Below are positions 24,067-32,590 of a stretch of 64,000 nucleotides of DNA, in pieces. How positions within the stretch are numbered: the first letter of the stretch is position 1; every line of letters begins with the position of its first letter. The DNA comes from Caballeronia jiangsuensis (GTDB lineage Bacteria; Pseudomonadota; Gammaproteobacteria; Burkholderiales; Burkholderiaceae): positions 186,001 to 250,000 of the forward strand of contig JFHF01000003.1 of NCBI GenBank assembly GCA_000648925.1. Reading direction: 5' to 3'. The notes below the pieces were generated by a model. The model searched no databases. It was not told the origin of the DNA and was given only the letters and a program-made list of their open reading frames with translations. A program made the translations under genes and the position numbers.

Positions 24067-26622
24067 TCACGGCCTGCTGAACATGTCCATGATCTGCTTG
24101 CGTTCGTCGGTCGTGACTTGCGGTGTCGGCGGCGCCTGCATGCCCGCCGGTCCGACGCCGCCCATCGTGGTCGCGTCACCCGCCATCGGATTGGTGTTGT
24201 CGAGCCCGATGCTCGCGACGAAGCCCGCGCCCGGCGTGCGGTCGGCGTAGAACAATTCGCCGTCCACTGTCGTGATTCCATCGGGCTTCGCCATCTGCTC
24301 CTGCGGAATGCCACGCAGCGCACGTCCCATGTACTCGACCCAGATCGGCAACGCGAGTTGCGCGCCGAACTCGCGGCTGCCGAGCGTCTTCGGCTGGTCG
24401 TAGCCCATCCACGCAACCGCGACGAGCTGCTTCTGGTAGCCGGCGAACCAGCCATCCTTCGCGTCGTTGGTCGTGCCGGTCTTGCCTTGCAGGTCGTTGC
24501 GCTTGAGCACATTGGTGCCCGAGCCGGTGCCTTGCGTCGCGACCGTATGCAGCAGGCTGTTCATGATGTACGCGTTGCGCGGCTCCAGCGTCTGCGGCGC
24601 ATTGCTGCCGGCCATGAGCGGATTGGCGCGCGAGATCACGGTGCCGCGCGCATCGGCGACGTCGGCGATGAGATACGGATTGATGCGATAGCCGCCGTTC
24701 GCGAACACCGAATACGCGCCGCTCAGTTGCAAGGGCGTGACTAGGCCGGCGCCGAGCGCGAGCGGGAGATACGGCGGCGTCTTGTCCTTGTCGAAGCCGA
24801 ACTTCTGCGTGACGAAGTCCTGCGCGTAGCCCGTGCCGATATACGACAGAATGCGAATCGACACCAGGTTCTTCGACTTCTGCAGGCCGGTGCGCATCGA
24901 CATCGGTCCGTCGGGCTGGTCGTCGTCCTTCGGTTCCCACGCATCGCCGCCGCCCGCCGCGGGGAAGTACAGCGGCGCATCGTTGATGATGGTCGCCGGT
25001 CCAAGGCCCTTGTCGAGCGCGGCCGAATAGATGAACGGCTTGAAGCTCGAACCCGGCTGACGCCATGCCTGCGTGATGTGGTTGAACTTGTTCTTGTTGA
25101 AGTCGAAGCCACCGACGAGCGCGCGGATCGCGCCATCCTGCGGCGTCATCGAAACGAGCGCGCCCTCGACTTGAGGCAGTTGCGTGATCTGCCAGTTGCC
25201 CTTGTCGTCCTTCGTGAGGCGCACGATCGAACCCGGCTTGATCGCAAGTGCCTTCGACGCATTGTTGCGCAGCCCCGCCGCCACGAAGCGCAATCCTTCG
25301 CCCGCGATGGTCGCGGTATCGCCGCCGACGAACTGCGCCGTCACCTGTTTCGGGCTCGCGGCCGTCACGACCGCCGCGACGAGTTCGCCGTTGTCCGGAT
25401 GATCGACGAGCGCGTCTTCGATCGCCTCGGCGCGATCGTCCGCATTCGACGGCAGATTGATGTTGCCCTCCGGCCCGCGATAGCCATGCCGGCGCTCGTA
25501 ATCCATCACGCCCTTGCGCACGGCCTTGTATGCGGCGTCCTGATCGGCGGAATCGATGGTCGTCGTCACCGTGAGGCCGCGCGTGTACGTTTCTTCCTTG
25601 TACTGCGCGTACATCATCTGCCGCACCATTTCCGCGACGTATTCCGCATGCACGCCGTACTCGGTGCCCGCGGACTTCGTGTGGAGGTCCTCGGCGATCG
25701 CCTGATCGTACTGTTCGCGCGTGATGAAGTTCAGGTCCAGCATGCGCTTGAGAATGTACTGCTGACGCACCTTCGCGCGCTTCGGATTGACGACCGGGTT
25801 ATACGCCGACGGCGCTTTCGGCAGGCCCGCGAGCATCGCCGCTTCGGCGAGCGAGATGTCCTTCAGATCCTTGCCGAAGTACACGCGCGCCGCGGCCGAA
25901 AAGCCGTAGGCGCGCTCGCCGAGATAGATCTGGTTCATGTACAGCTCGAGAATCTGATCCTTCGTCAGCGCGCGCTCGATCTTGTACGCGAGCAGCATCT
26001 CGTAGATCTTGCGCGTGTACGTCTTCTCGCTCGACAGAAAGAAGTTGCGCGCGACCTGCATCGTGATCGTGCTCGCGCCCTGCGACGCGCCGCCATGCGT
26101 GAGATCGGTCACGCCTGCGCGCAGAATGCCCACGAAGTCGACGCCGCCGTGATCGTAAAAGCGGTAATCCTCGATTGCGAGGACGGCCTTCTTCATCTGA
26201 TCGGGAATATCCTGGAAGCGCACGAGGCTGCGCCGCTCTTCGCCGAACTCGCCGATCAGCACGTGATCGGCGGTATAGACGCGCAGCGGCACCTTCGGCC
26301 GGTAGTCGATCAGCGCATTGAGCGACGGCAGATTCGGCCCCATGACAACGAGCGCATAGCCGACGATGAGCGCGCCGATCACGACACCGATCGCAGCGAG
26401 CCCCGCGAACCAGAGCGCGATGCGCGCGAAGGGCGAACGGCCTCGGCCGCCGCCGTTGCGATCGTTACGGCCATTGCCGCCATTGCGGCCGTTTCCGCCG
26501 TTGCGCCCGCCGCCGTCGCGGCCGCCCGAGTCATTGCGTGAGTCGTTGCGAGAGTCGTTCCAGCGGGGTTCGCGATCGTATCGCGAGGATTTGGATGAGT
26601 CGGGTCGTTTGATGATAGGCAT
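24067..26622 (-). CDS. mrcA: Penicillin-binding protein 1A (class A)
   Basis: A bifunctional peptidoglycan synthase of 851 residues from ATG 26622. The cytoplasmic tail (21-60) is a low-complexity chain of Asn, Gly, Arg and Asp. One transmembrane helix follows (about 66-96), then the GT51 domain with catalytic Glu151 (AIEDYRFYDHGG) and ASTITMQVARNFF. The transpeptidase domain has SxxK at about 525 (GSSFKP), SKN, and KTGTT at about 714. Family length is near 800; the extra is mostly the tail. No pilMNOPQ genes lie beside it, unlike many ponA loci of this order, so it could be a second PBP1A copy. Confidence 0.93.
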   Translation of the reverse strand: MPIIKRPDSSKSSRYDREPRWNDSRNDSRNDSGGRDGGGRNGGNGRNGGNGRNDRNGGGRGRSPFARIALWFAGLAAIGVVIGALIVGYALVVMGPNLPSLNALIDYRPKVPLRVYTADHVLIGEFGEERRSLVRFQDIPDQMKKAVLAIEDYRFYDHGGVDFVGILRAGVTDLTHGGASQGASTITMQVARNFFLSSEKTYTRKIYEMLLAYKIERALTKDQILELYMNQIYLGERAYGFSAAARVYFGKDLKDISLAEAAMLAGLPKAPSAYNPVVNPKRAKVRQQYILKRMLDLNFITREQYDQAIAEDLHTKSAGTEYGVHAEYVAEMVRQMMYAQYKEETYTRGLTVTTTIDSADQDAAYKAVRKGVMDYERRHGYRGPEGNINLPSNADDRAEAIEDALVDHPDNGELVAAVVTAASPKQVTAQFVGGDTATIAGEGLRFVAAGLRNNASKALAIKPGSIVRLTKDDKGNWQITQLPQVEGALVSMTPQDGAIRALVGGFDFNKNKFNHITQAWRQPGSSFKPFIYSAALDKGLGPATIINDAPLYFPAAGGGDAWEPKDDDQPDGPMSMRTGLQKSKNLVSIRILSYIGTGYAQDFVTQKFGFDKDKTPPYLPLALGAGLVTPLQLSGAYSVFANGGYRINPYLIADVADARGTVISRANPLMAGSNAPQTLEPRNAYIMNSLLHTVATQGTGSGTNVLKRNDLQGKTGTTNDAKDGWFAGYQKQLVAVAWMGYDQPKTLGSREFGAQLALPIWVEYMGRALRGIPQEQMAKPDGITTVDGELFYADRTPGAGFVASIGLDNTNPMAGDATTMGGVGPAGMQAPPTPQVTTDERKQIMDMFSRP

Positions 26623-27113
26623 GACTGGGTTCGTTCGGCGCGCCGTGAAGCGCGCGCTGCCGAGCTGCGATGCGATGCGCCGAAGCTCTGGCGCGACTGC
26701 AAAGGCGGGACGTGTGAATGTGCGGGCCGGTATCGACCGAAGATAACAGCGCATTTTAAAGAATTCGCGCGCGCCACTACAAAACCAGCGGGAATTTTTT
26801 GTAAGTAAATGCCCGCGCGCCGCCGGAACGCGCGTGAATGTTGGGTTACCCACAGAAAGTGTTGAGAGCCTTGTGGACAACCGTATGAGAAAATAGCCAA
26901 GTCGTTGATCGCGCGCCGTTTTTGCGCAACGCTCAAACTCATTCGATGCGCGGTGGTTCACACGCACGGCCGCCCGCAAACCGATATGATGGTTGAGTGG
27001 ATCGCAGGTTCCCCGGAACAGCTCGGGCGGGCCTGCAGTAACGATGTCGTGCCGTTTGATGAACCGAAGTCGCGATCGTCCCATACGATTGCCTTACTGT
27101 TTGCGAGCCGCTC
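26623..27113. other. Long divergent intergenic with two DnaA-box-like 9-mers
   Basis: 491 bp between PBP1A and an RHH gene. It has an A/T-rich patch (26752-26810) unusual for the window. TTACCCACA at 26846-26854 and TGTGGACAA at 26872-26880 (complement TTGTCCACA) are each one base from the DnaA box TTATCCACA and face each other. No open frame here is convincing. Transcripts for both flanking genes must start in it. Confidence 0.5.
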
Positions 27114-27515
27114 ATGACGACCAAACCCAGCGAACGCATCGTTGTTTTCGTGACCCCCGCGCAGAAGCTGGCCATCAGCAAGACAGCGGACAACCTCGGC
27201 ATCAGCGTGAGCGAGCTCATGCGACGCGCGGTGCTGAACTTCAACGCGACGAGCGAGCAGATCAAGGTCGCGGGCATCGTCGATCGTCTGCGTGCGCCGA
27301 AAGCGCCCGATGCGCTCAACGTCGCGCTGAAGAGCGTCGCCGCGAAAGCCGCCGCGCGCGAGGCCCGCGAAGCGGCGGCGAGCGCAAGCAAGCGAGCCGC
27401 GCAGGCGCGCACCGTTTCGCAAGCTCAGCAAGCTCAATCCGAAGAGGATGTCGAGCAAGACACTGATCAGGGCGACGATGCCTCGCTGACGGACGACACG
27501 CGTTCCGAACGCTAG
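27114..27515 (+). CDS. Ribbon-helix-helix (Arc/CopG-like) DNA-binding protein
   Basis: 133 residues. The N-terminal 45 (RIVVFVTPAQKLAISKTADNLGISVSELMRRAV) fit a strand-helix-helix RHH fold with the turn Gly-Ile-Ser between helices. The middle is an Ala/Arg-rich helix (about 70-105) and the tail is acidic and Gln-rich. RHH proteins act as dimers binding short palindromes. No toxin partner is adjacent, so an antitoxin role is not supported; a regulator or nucleoid-type protein is possible. The ribosome site is weak. Confidence 0.72.
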   Translation: MTTKPSERIVVFVTPAQKLAISKTADNLGISVSELMRRAVLNFNATSEQIKVAGIVDRLRAPKAPDALNVALKSVAAKAAAREAREAAASASKRAAQARTVSQAQQAQSEEDVEQDTDQGDDASLTDDTRSER

Positions 27516-27565
27516 TCGCGCCGCTACCGTGGTCCGCTTCTCCGGCACGGCGCATCGTTACACTC

Positions 27566-27595
27566 CTTAACCTTCCGTTAAGTCCCGATTAAGTC
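27566..27595. promoter_or_regulatory. Three 11-bp-phased TTAA repeats (PmrA/QseB-like box)
   Basis: TTAA occurs at 27567, 27578 and 27589, exactly 11 bp apart. The outer two units read TTAAGTC, and CTTAAC/GTTAAG also pair as an inverted repeat. Tandem (C)TTAAN7TTAA at one helical turn is how PmrA/BasR/QseB-type response regulators bind. It lies about 142 bp before the PspA-family start. Confidence 0.5.
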
Positions 27596-27736
27596 ACGGC
27601 ATGATCTAATGAGCGGGTAAACCCGGCGTGAGCGTGGGGCTCACGACGCTTGCAATCCCGCCCATTGCGCCTCACATTCGAGCCGCGTGGCACGCAGGTG
27701 GGCGCGCACGCCGCCGTCTTCATCCAGGAGAAATAC

Positions 27737-28417
27737 ATGTCGCTTTTCGATTCCATCACGCGCACGGTCAGAGGCCTCTTGAACGACGCCGCCGACACCA
27801 TGCAGGACCCTTCGCGCGACGCACGCCAGATCGTGCGCGAGCTCGACGACAGCATCGCGAAGGCGGAGAACTCGCTCATCGAGATAGAAGCGCAGGTCGC
27901 GACGCAGCAAAGCAAGCGCGACGCCGCAGCCGATAAAGCGAAGAAGTACGAAGACGGCGCGAAGCGCGCGCTGCAATCGGGCGATGAAAGTCTCGCGCGC
28001 GAAGCACTCGCGGCGCAGTCGAACGCCGAAACCGAACGCGACGCGCTCGCGGCGGAACTCCAGACGCTCGTGCCTTCGGTCGAGCATCTAAAGAAGCAGA
28101 TCGCGGACATGCGCCAGCGCCGCAACGATCTCAACGCGCGCTCGAATATTCTTCAGGCCAAGCAGCAGATCGCGCAGGCGAAGGACACGGCGGCTACCGC
28201 GCTGGGCGGCATCGGCGGAAAGAATCTTTCCGAAGACTTTCAGAAGCTCGAAGACAAGGTTCAGCTCGCCAACGCCCGCTCGGACGCGCGTCTGAATTCG
28301 GCGGACCAGAACTCCGGCAAGGCGCTCGACGACAAGCTCGCCGCGCTCAATCGCGGGCCATCGGTGGAAGATCGTCTCGAAGCGCTGAAGAAGCAGTTGA
28401 ACACGCCGGCGCAGTAA
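27737..28417 (+). CDS. PspA/IM30 family protein
   Basis: 226 residues, nearly all predicted coiled coil: MSLFDSITRTVRGLLNDAAD at the start matches the amphipathic membrane-binding helix of PspA, then DPSRDARQIVRELDDSIAKAE and long Glu/Lys/Gln/Ala heptads. PspA proteins form ESCRT-III-like polymers that protect the inner membrane under stress. AGGAG is 7 nt before ATG 27737. No pspBC or pspF genes follow; instead a TPR membrane protein does. A response-regulator-like box lies upstream. Confidence 0.88.
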   Translation: MSLFDSITRTVRGLLNDAADTMQDPSRDARQIVRELDDSIAKAENSLIEIEAQVATQQSKRDAAADKAKKYEDGAKRALQSGDESLAREALAAQSNAETERDALAAELQTLVPSVEHLKKQIADMRQRRNDLNARSNILQAKQQIAQAKDTAATALGGIGGKNLSEDFQKLEDKVQLANARSDARLNSADQNSGKALDDKLAALNRGPSVEDRLEALKKQLNTPAQ

Positions 28418-28564
28418 GTGCTGCATCTGGAAGACGGCGGTGCACGGCGAACTTCCGGGTCCGCCGCGCGTCGCACGAATATGCGTTACCTTGAGCATCA
28501 CGACTTGCATCACCCGTTTGCAGCATCGACAGGAGACGGACGTTCATCGCGTCCGGCCCGCATC

Positions 28565-29779
28565 ATGAAAAAGACTTTGACGGCTCTGGCGTTGTCGCTG
28601 TCGCTCGCTTCTCCGCTCGCGTTCGCCGTGCCGACCGCGCAGCAGGTCGAGCAGTCGATGACGCAGGGCAACTGGCAACAGGCCGACTCCCAGTTGAGCG
28701 AAGTGCTCAGCGCGCATCCGAAGAACGCGCATGCGCACTACCTGTATGCACAGGTGCTCGACCGCGAGGGCCGCTACAGCGACGCGCTTTCGCAGCTCCA
28801 GCAGGCCAAATCGCTCGATCCCTCGCTGAGCTTCACCGATCCGTCGCGCTTCGCCGCCACGCAAGCCCGCATTCAGGCCGATTCGACCCGCGCGAGCATC
28901 TCGCCGCGCTCGAACAACGGCGCGACAACTTCGAGCGCGCAGAATCCGTTCAATCAGGAACAGGCCGCCGCCGCGCCGCAAAAGCACGGCATCGGCATGG
29001 GCGCGTGGATCGGCTACGCGCTGCTGATCGCGGCGATCGCGCTGGTGCTGCGCTGGGGCTTGCGACGTGCCCGCGCACGTGACGACGGTCAGGCCGAAAA
29101 CGACCGCCGCTCGCAGATCAAGCGCGCGACCGAACTGCTCAACGACGTGCGCACGCTCAAGCTCGACGTCCGGCTCTCCACCGCGCCGGGTCACGAGGCG
29201 CTCCTTAAAGATGTCGAAGGCGCGGAGACGCAGTTGCGCGAGATGGTCGAGTCGCTGTCGAACTCGAAAAATCCGGTGCCGCCGTATGCGATCGAAGATC
29301 TGGCGAATCAGGTCGCGAGTCTGAAGGCTCGCGCCGAGGGCCGGCCCGATCCGAACGCCGCGAACAACGCTCAGGCGGGCGCGGCGGCCGGCTCGCCGTA
29401 TGCGCAGGAAGCCGAGCGTTTCGGACGTGGCCAGCAACAGTATCCGCAGCAAGGGCCCTATCCGCCTTATCCGCCGCAGCAGGGGCAGCAACCGCCCGTC
29501 ATCATTCAGCAAGGCGGCGGCGGATTCGGCGGCGGCATGGGCGGACTGCTCACCGGCGTGTTGCTGGGCGAGGCGCTGTCGCATGGGCGCGATCGCGTGA
29601 TCGAGCGCGAAGTGCCTGTCGATCGCCCGGCGCAAAACGACAACGGCGGTCTCGACTTCGGCAACAACAACAACGGCGGCGGCCTCGATTTGGGCAACGG
29701 CTCGAACGACTGGAACGATGGCAGCGGCGGCGGAGGCCTCGACCTCGGCAGCAGCGACGACAGCTGGCGCGATTCCTGA
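28565..29779 (+). CDS. Exported TPR protein with GGLD-repeat tail
   Basis: 404 residues: a Sec signal (MKKTLTALALSLSLASPLAFA), two TPR-like repeats (about 25-95, HAHYLYAQVLDREGRYSDAL), a Ser/Ala/Gln linker, one transmembrane helix (about 140-163, IGYALLIAAIALVLRWGL), a helical segment and a long Pro/Gln then Gly-rich region. The tail holds three GGLD(F/L)G units with acidic, Asn-rich spacers. Its position 147 bp after the PspA-like gene suggests they work together at the membrane. The start is set by the signal peptide; the ribosome site is poor. Confidence 0.75.
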   Translation: MKKTLTALALSLSLASPLAFAVPTAQQVEQSMTQGNWQQADSQLSEVLSAHPKNAHAHYLYAQVLDREGRYSDALSQLQQAKSLDPSLSFTDPSRFAATQARIQADSTRASISPRSNNGATTSSAQNPFNQEQAAAAPQKHGIGMGAWIGYALLIAAIALVLRWGLRRARARDDGQAENDRRSQIKRATELLNDVRTLKLDVRLSTAPGHEALLKDVEGAETQLREMVESLSNSKNPVPPYAIEDLANQVASLKARAEGRPDPNAANNAQAGAAAGSPYAQEAERFGRGQQQYPQQGPYPPYPPQQGQQPPVIIQQGGGGFGGGMGGLLTGVLLGEALSHGRDRVIEREVPVDRPAQNDNGGLDFGNNNNGGGLDLGNGSNDWNDGSGGGGLDLGSSDDSWRDS

Positions 29780-29808
29780 CCTCGCCGCTTTCCGCGCACG
29801 CATGATCG

Positions 29809-29836
29809 AGGGCCCCGTTTGCGCGGGGCCCTTTTC
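29809..29836 (+). terminator. Terminator after the TPR gene
   Basis: GGGCCCCG / CGGGGCCC stem with a TTTGCG loop and four T, 30 bp past the stop codon. Confidence 0.88.
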
Positions 29837-29860
29837 GTTACGGCGTGAGGAATGGGCGCA

Positions 29861-29980
29861 TCATCCGCCGCCGAGAAAACGCAACAGGCCCCACAGAAAC
29901 TTGAAGAAGCCGACGATGAATTCCCAGATGCGTTCGAGCTGATCCCAGCTCGCGACGTGCAGAATGGCGTGCAGGATCAT
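29861..29980 (-). CDS. Possible 39-aa amphipathic small protein
   Basis: ATG at 29980 opens 39 codons: MILHAILHVASWDQLERIWE, then a hydrophobic half rich in Phe, Leu and Gly ending GGG. Aromatic and hydrophobic spacing (IVGFFKFLWGLLRFL) suggests a membrane-inserting helix. No strong Shine-Dalgarno is visible, and there is no glgX coupling since glgX ends upstream at 30135 after its own terminator. The ordered composition argues for a real gene; comparative data would be needed to confirm it. Confidence 0.45.
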   Translation of the reverse strand: MILHAILHVASWDQLERIWEFIVGFFKFLWGLLRFLGGG

Positions 29981-30043
29981 GCCGTTTGCGCAGCGCGGCC
30001 TTCGATGAGCGCGCGTTCATGCGTGAATGAAACAGGCATCGTG

Positions 30044-30071
30044 GAAAAAAGAAGGCGGCTCGCGCCGCCTC
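30044..30071 (-). terminator. Terminator of glgX
   Basis: On the minus strand, GGCGGC-GCGA-GCCGCC followed by TTCTTTTTT, 64 bp beyond the glgX stop. Confidence 0.88.
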
Positions 30072-30134
30072 CTGTCTCTAGTGCAAAGATTCGCATGATA
30101 CCCGGTCGCGCATGGCGTCCCGTCGATGCGAGCT

Positions 30135-32345
30135 TCAGCCCTCCGCTTTCTTCTCGTCGCTTTCGGGCGGCGCTTCGTCCGTCAGCGCTTCCTCCAGACG
30201 CTTGAAAATCCGCTTGGTCGCGCCGCGCGGCTGAAGCGCGAACAGCAGCAGCGAGCGGCCCGTCACCTGATACACGTCGTCGGAGCCGAACTCCGGCAAT
30301 TCCTCGCGGATCGGCGCATTCGTGTCGATCAGACAGATCCATTCGTCCGGGCCCGGAATATCCGGCAGCGTGAAATCGACCACGTCGTGATACGCGTTCA
30401 CGATCAGCAAAAGCGTCGCGTCCGATGCCGGCTTGCGAATGCCGGTCGCCTGCGCGCGGCCGTCGAAGACGATCGCGAAGCAGCGCATGTTCGGATCGTC
30501 CCATTGCTCCTGCGTGAGTTCGTCGCCGGTCGTGCCGAGCCATCTGACGTCGGCCACCTGCAAGTCCTCGTTGTACTCGCCCGTGAGGAAGCGCTGGCGC
30601 CGCAGCACGGGCAGCGTGTGACGCAGCGTCGTCAGTTTGCGCACGAACTCGGCGAGCGCGCGGCCATCGTCGTCGATGTCCCAGTTCACCCAGCTGATGT
30701 CGTCGTCCTGGCAATACGCGTTGTTGTTGCCCTTCTGCGTGCGGCCGAATTCGTCGCCCGCGAGCAGCATCGGCGTGCCTTGCGAGAACAGCAGCGTGGC
30801 GAGCAGGTTGCGCTTCTGGCGTTCACGCAGCGTGCGGATTTCCGCGTCGTCGGTCGGGCCTTCGGCGCCGCAGTTCCACGACTTGTTGTCAGAATGGCCG
30901 TCCTTGTTGTCCTCGCCGTTCGCATCGTTGTGCTTTTCGTTGTACGACACGAGATCGTTCAGCGTGAAGCCATCGTGCGCGGTGATGAAGTTGACGCTCG
31001 CCCACGGCCTGCGTCCGCGCTTGTTGAACTTGTCGCCCGATGCGGTGATGCGCGTCGCCAGTTCCGGCGCGACGCCTTCGTCGCCCTTCCAGAACTCGCG
31101 CACCGTGTCGCGATAGCGATCGTTCCATTCCGCCCAGCCCGGCGGAAATCCGCCGACCTGATAGCCGCCCGGCCCGCAATCCCACGGCTCTGCGATGAGC
31201 TTGACGCTCGACAGAATCGGGTCCTGCCGGCAACTGTCGAGAAATCCGCCGCCTTCATCGAAGCCGTACGGTTCGCGGCCGAGGATCGTCGCGAGGTCGA
31301 AGCGGAAGCCGTCGACATTCATCTCCGTCACCCAGTAGCGCAGGCTGTCGGTGACCATCTGCAGCACGCGCGGATGCGAAAGATTGAGCGTGTTGCCCGT
31401 GCCGGTATCGTTGATGTAGTAGCGCGATTCTTCCGGCATCAGCCGGTAGTACGACGCATTGTCGATGCCGCGGAACGACAGCGTCGGCCCGCGTTCGTTG
31501 CCTTCGGCGGTGTGGTTGTACACGACGTCGAGAATCACTTCGAGGCCGGCTTCGTGCAGCCGGTCGACCATCTCCTTGAACTCGGCGACGACGCCCGGCC
31601 CGCGCGCGAAATAGCGCGGATCGGCAGCGAAAAAGCCGATCGTGTTGTAGCCCCAGTAATTCGTGAGGCCCTTGTCGAGCAGGTAACTGTCGTTGACGAA
31701 CGTATGGATCGGCAGCAGTTCCACCGACGTCACGCCGAGGCTCTTGATGTACTCGACCACTTCCTTCTGCCCGAGCCCTTCGAAGGTGCCGCGCATGTGT
31801 TCGGGAATCGCCGGATGCAGCTTCGTGTAGCCGCGCACGTGCGTCTCGTAGAAGATCGTGTGTTCCCACGGCACGCGCACGCGCGTCGCGTGGGTCCAGC
31901 TGAAGGTCTGATCGATGACCTGACACTTCTGCATGAAGGGCGCGCTGTCGCGTTCGTCGAAGGTGAGATCGTCGCCTTCGGCGTCGAGCGTGTAGCCGAA
32001 CAAGGCCGGATCCCATTGCAGCGTGCCGACGTGCGCCTTCGCGTAGGGATCGAGCAGCAGCTTGTTCGGATTGAAGCGATGTCCCGCTTCCGGTTCGTAA
32101 GGACCGTGCACGCGATAGCCGTAGACCGCGCCGGGTTCGAGCCCGTGCACGTAGACGTGCCAGACTTCATCGGTGTATTCGGGCAGCTCGATGCGCTGCG
32201 TTTCCTTCTCGCCCTTCTCGTCGAAGAGACATAGCTCGACCTTGGTCGCGTTCGCGGAAAAGAGCGCGAAATTGACGCCCTTTCCGTCCCAGTTCGCGCC
32301 GAGCGGAAACGGGGAGCCTTCGGCAATGCGGATTTCGTTCGGCAT
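30135..32345 (-). CDS. glgX: Glycogen debranching protein GlgX
   Basis: 736 residues. An N-terminal CBM48 domain (FPLGANWDGKGVNFALFSANATKVELCL) precedes a GH13 barrel with the four regions: DVVYNH near 272, GFRFDLA (nucleophile Asp) near 345, AEPWD (acid Glu) near 383, and TAHDGFTL. It hydrolyses alpha-1,6 branches of phosphorylase-limited glycogen. The Lys/Glu-rich tail (EAPPESDEKKAEG) is typical. No other glg gene is in view, so it stands apart from a glycogen operon. Confidence 0.95.
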   Translation of the reverse strand: MPNEIRIAEGSPFPLGANWDGKGVNFALFSANATKVELCLFDEKGEKETQRIELPEYTDEVWHVYVHGLEPGAVYGYRVHGPYEPEAGHRFNPNKLLLDPYAKAHVGTLQWDPALFGYTLDAEGDDLTFDERDSAPFMQKCQVIDQTFSWTHATRVRVPWEHTIFYETHVRGYTKLHPAIPEHMRGTFEGLGQKEVVEYIKSLGVTSVELLPIHTFVNDSYLLDKGLTNYWGYNTIGFFAADPRYFARGPGVVAEFKEMVDRLHEAGLEVILDVVYNHTAEGNERGPTLSFRGIDNASYYRLMPEESRYYINDTGTGNTLNLSHPRVLQMVTDSLRYWVTEMNVDGFRFDLATILGREPYGFDEGGGFLDSCRQDPILSSVKLIAEPWDCGPGGYQVGGFPPGWAEWNDRYRDTVREFWKGDEGVAPELATRITASGDKFNKRGRRPWASVNFITAHDGFTLNDLVSYNEKHNDANGEDNKDGHSDNKSWNCGAEGPTDDAEIRTLRERQKRNLLATLLFSQGTPMLLAGDEFGRTQKGNNNAYCQDDDISWVNWDIDDDGRALAEFVRKLTTLRHTLPVLRRQRFLTGEYNEDLQVADVRWLGTTGDELTQEQWDDPNMRCFAIVFDGRAQATGIRKPASDATLLLIVNAYHDVVDFTLPDIPGPDEWICLIDTNAPIREELPEFGSDDVYQVTGRSLLLFALQPRGATKRIFKRLEEALTDEAPPESDEKKAEG

Positions 32346-32590
32346 GAGATGATGTGTTCGAATGGTTGACGCGCGCTGCGTCGGGATCGTGCGTTTGCAT
32401 TGCGGGGCTTCAAGCCGATCGTAAAGAGCATTTAGCGTGCCCGTTTGCGCTGTGTCGGCGCGCCGCTTGCTTCATACCTTCCGCGACGTCCGACGCCTCA
32501 TGCTCGCCACGCGCCGCGTGTAAAACGTTCCGTGCCTGACGCTTCCTGGCACGTTCGACGCACGCGCTCATCGCCGAAGGAGAATACGCC

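Noticed and set aside
26846-26880. Chromosome or plasmid replication origin
   Set aside because: Only two DnaA-like boxes and no replication or partition genes; kept as a weak regulatory observation only.
27689-27705. TGGCAC-like sequence as a sigma-54 promoter for the PspA-like gene
   Set aside because: The GG-to-GC spacing is wrong for -24/-12, and no PspF gene is near.
30126-32234. A 702-codon plus-strand frame opposite glgX
   Set aside because: Fully antisense to a gene with all GH13 motifs. Its sequence is rich in His, Arg and Val repeats typical of antisense codons.
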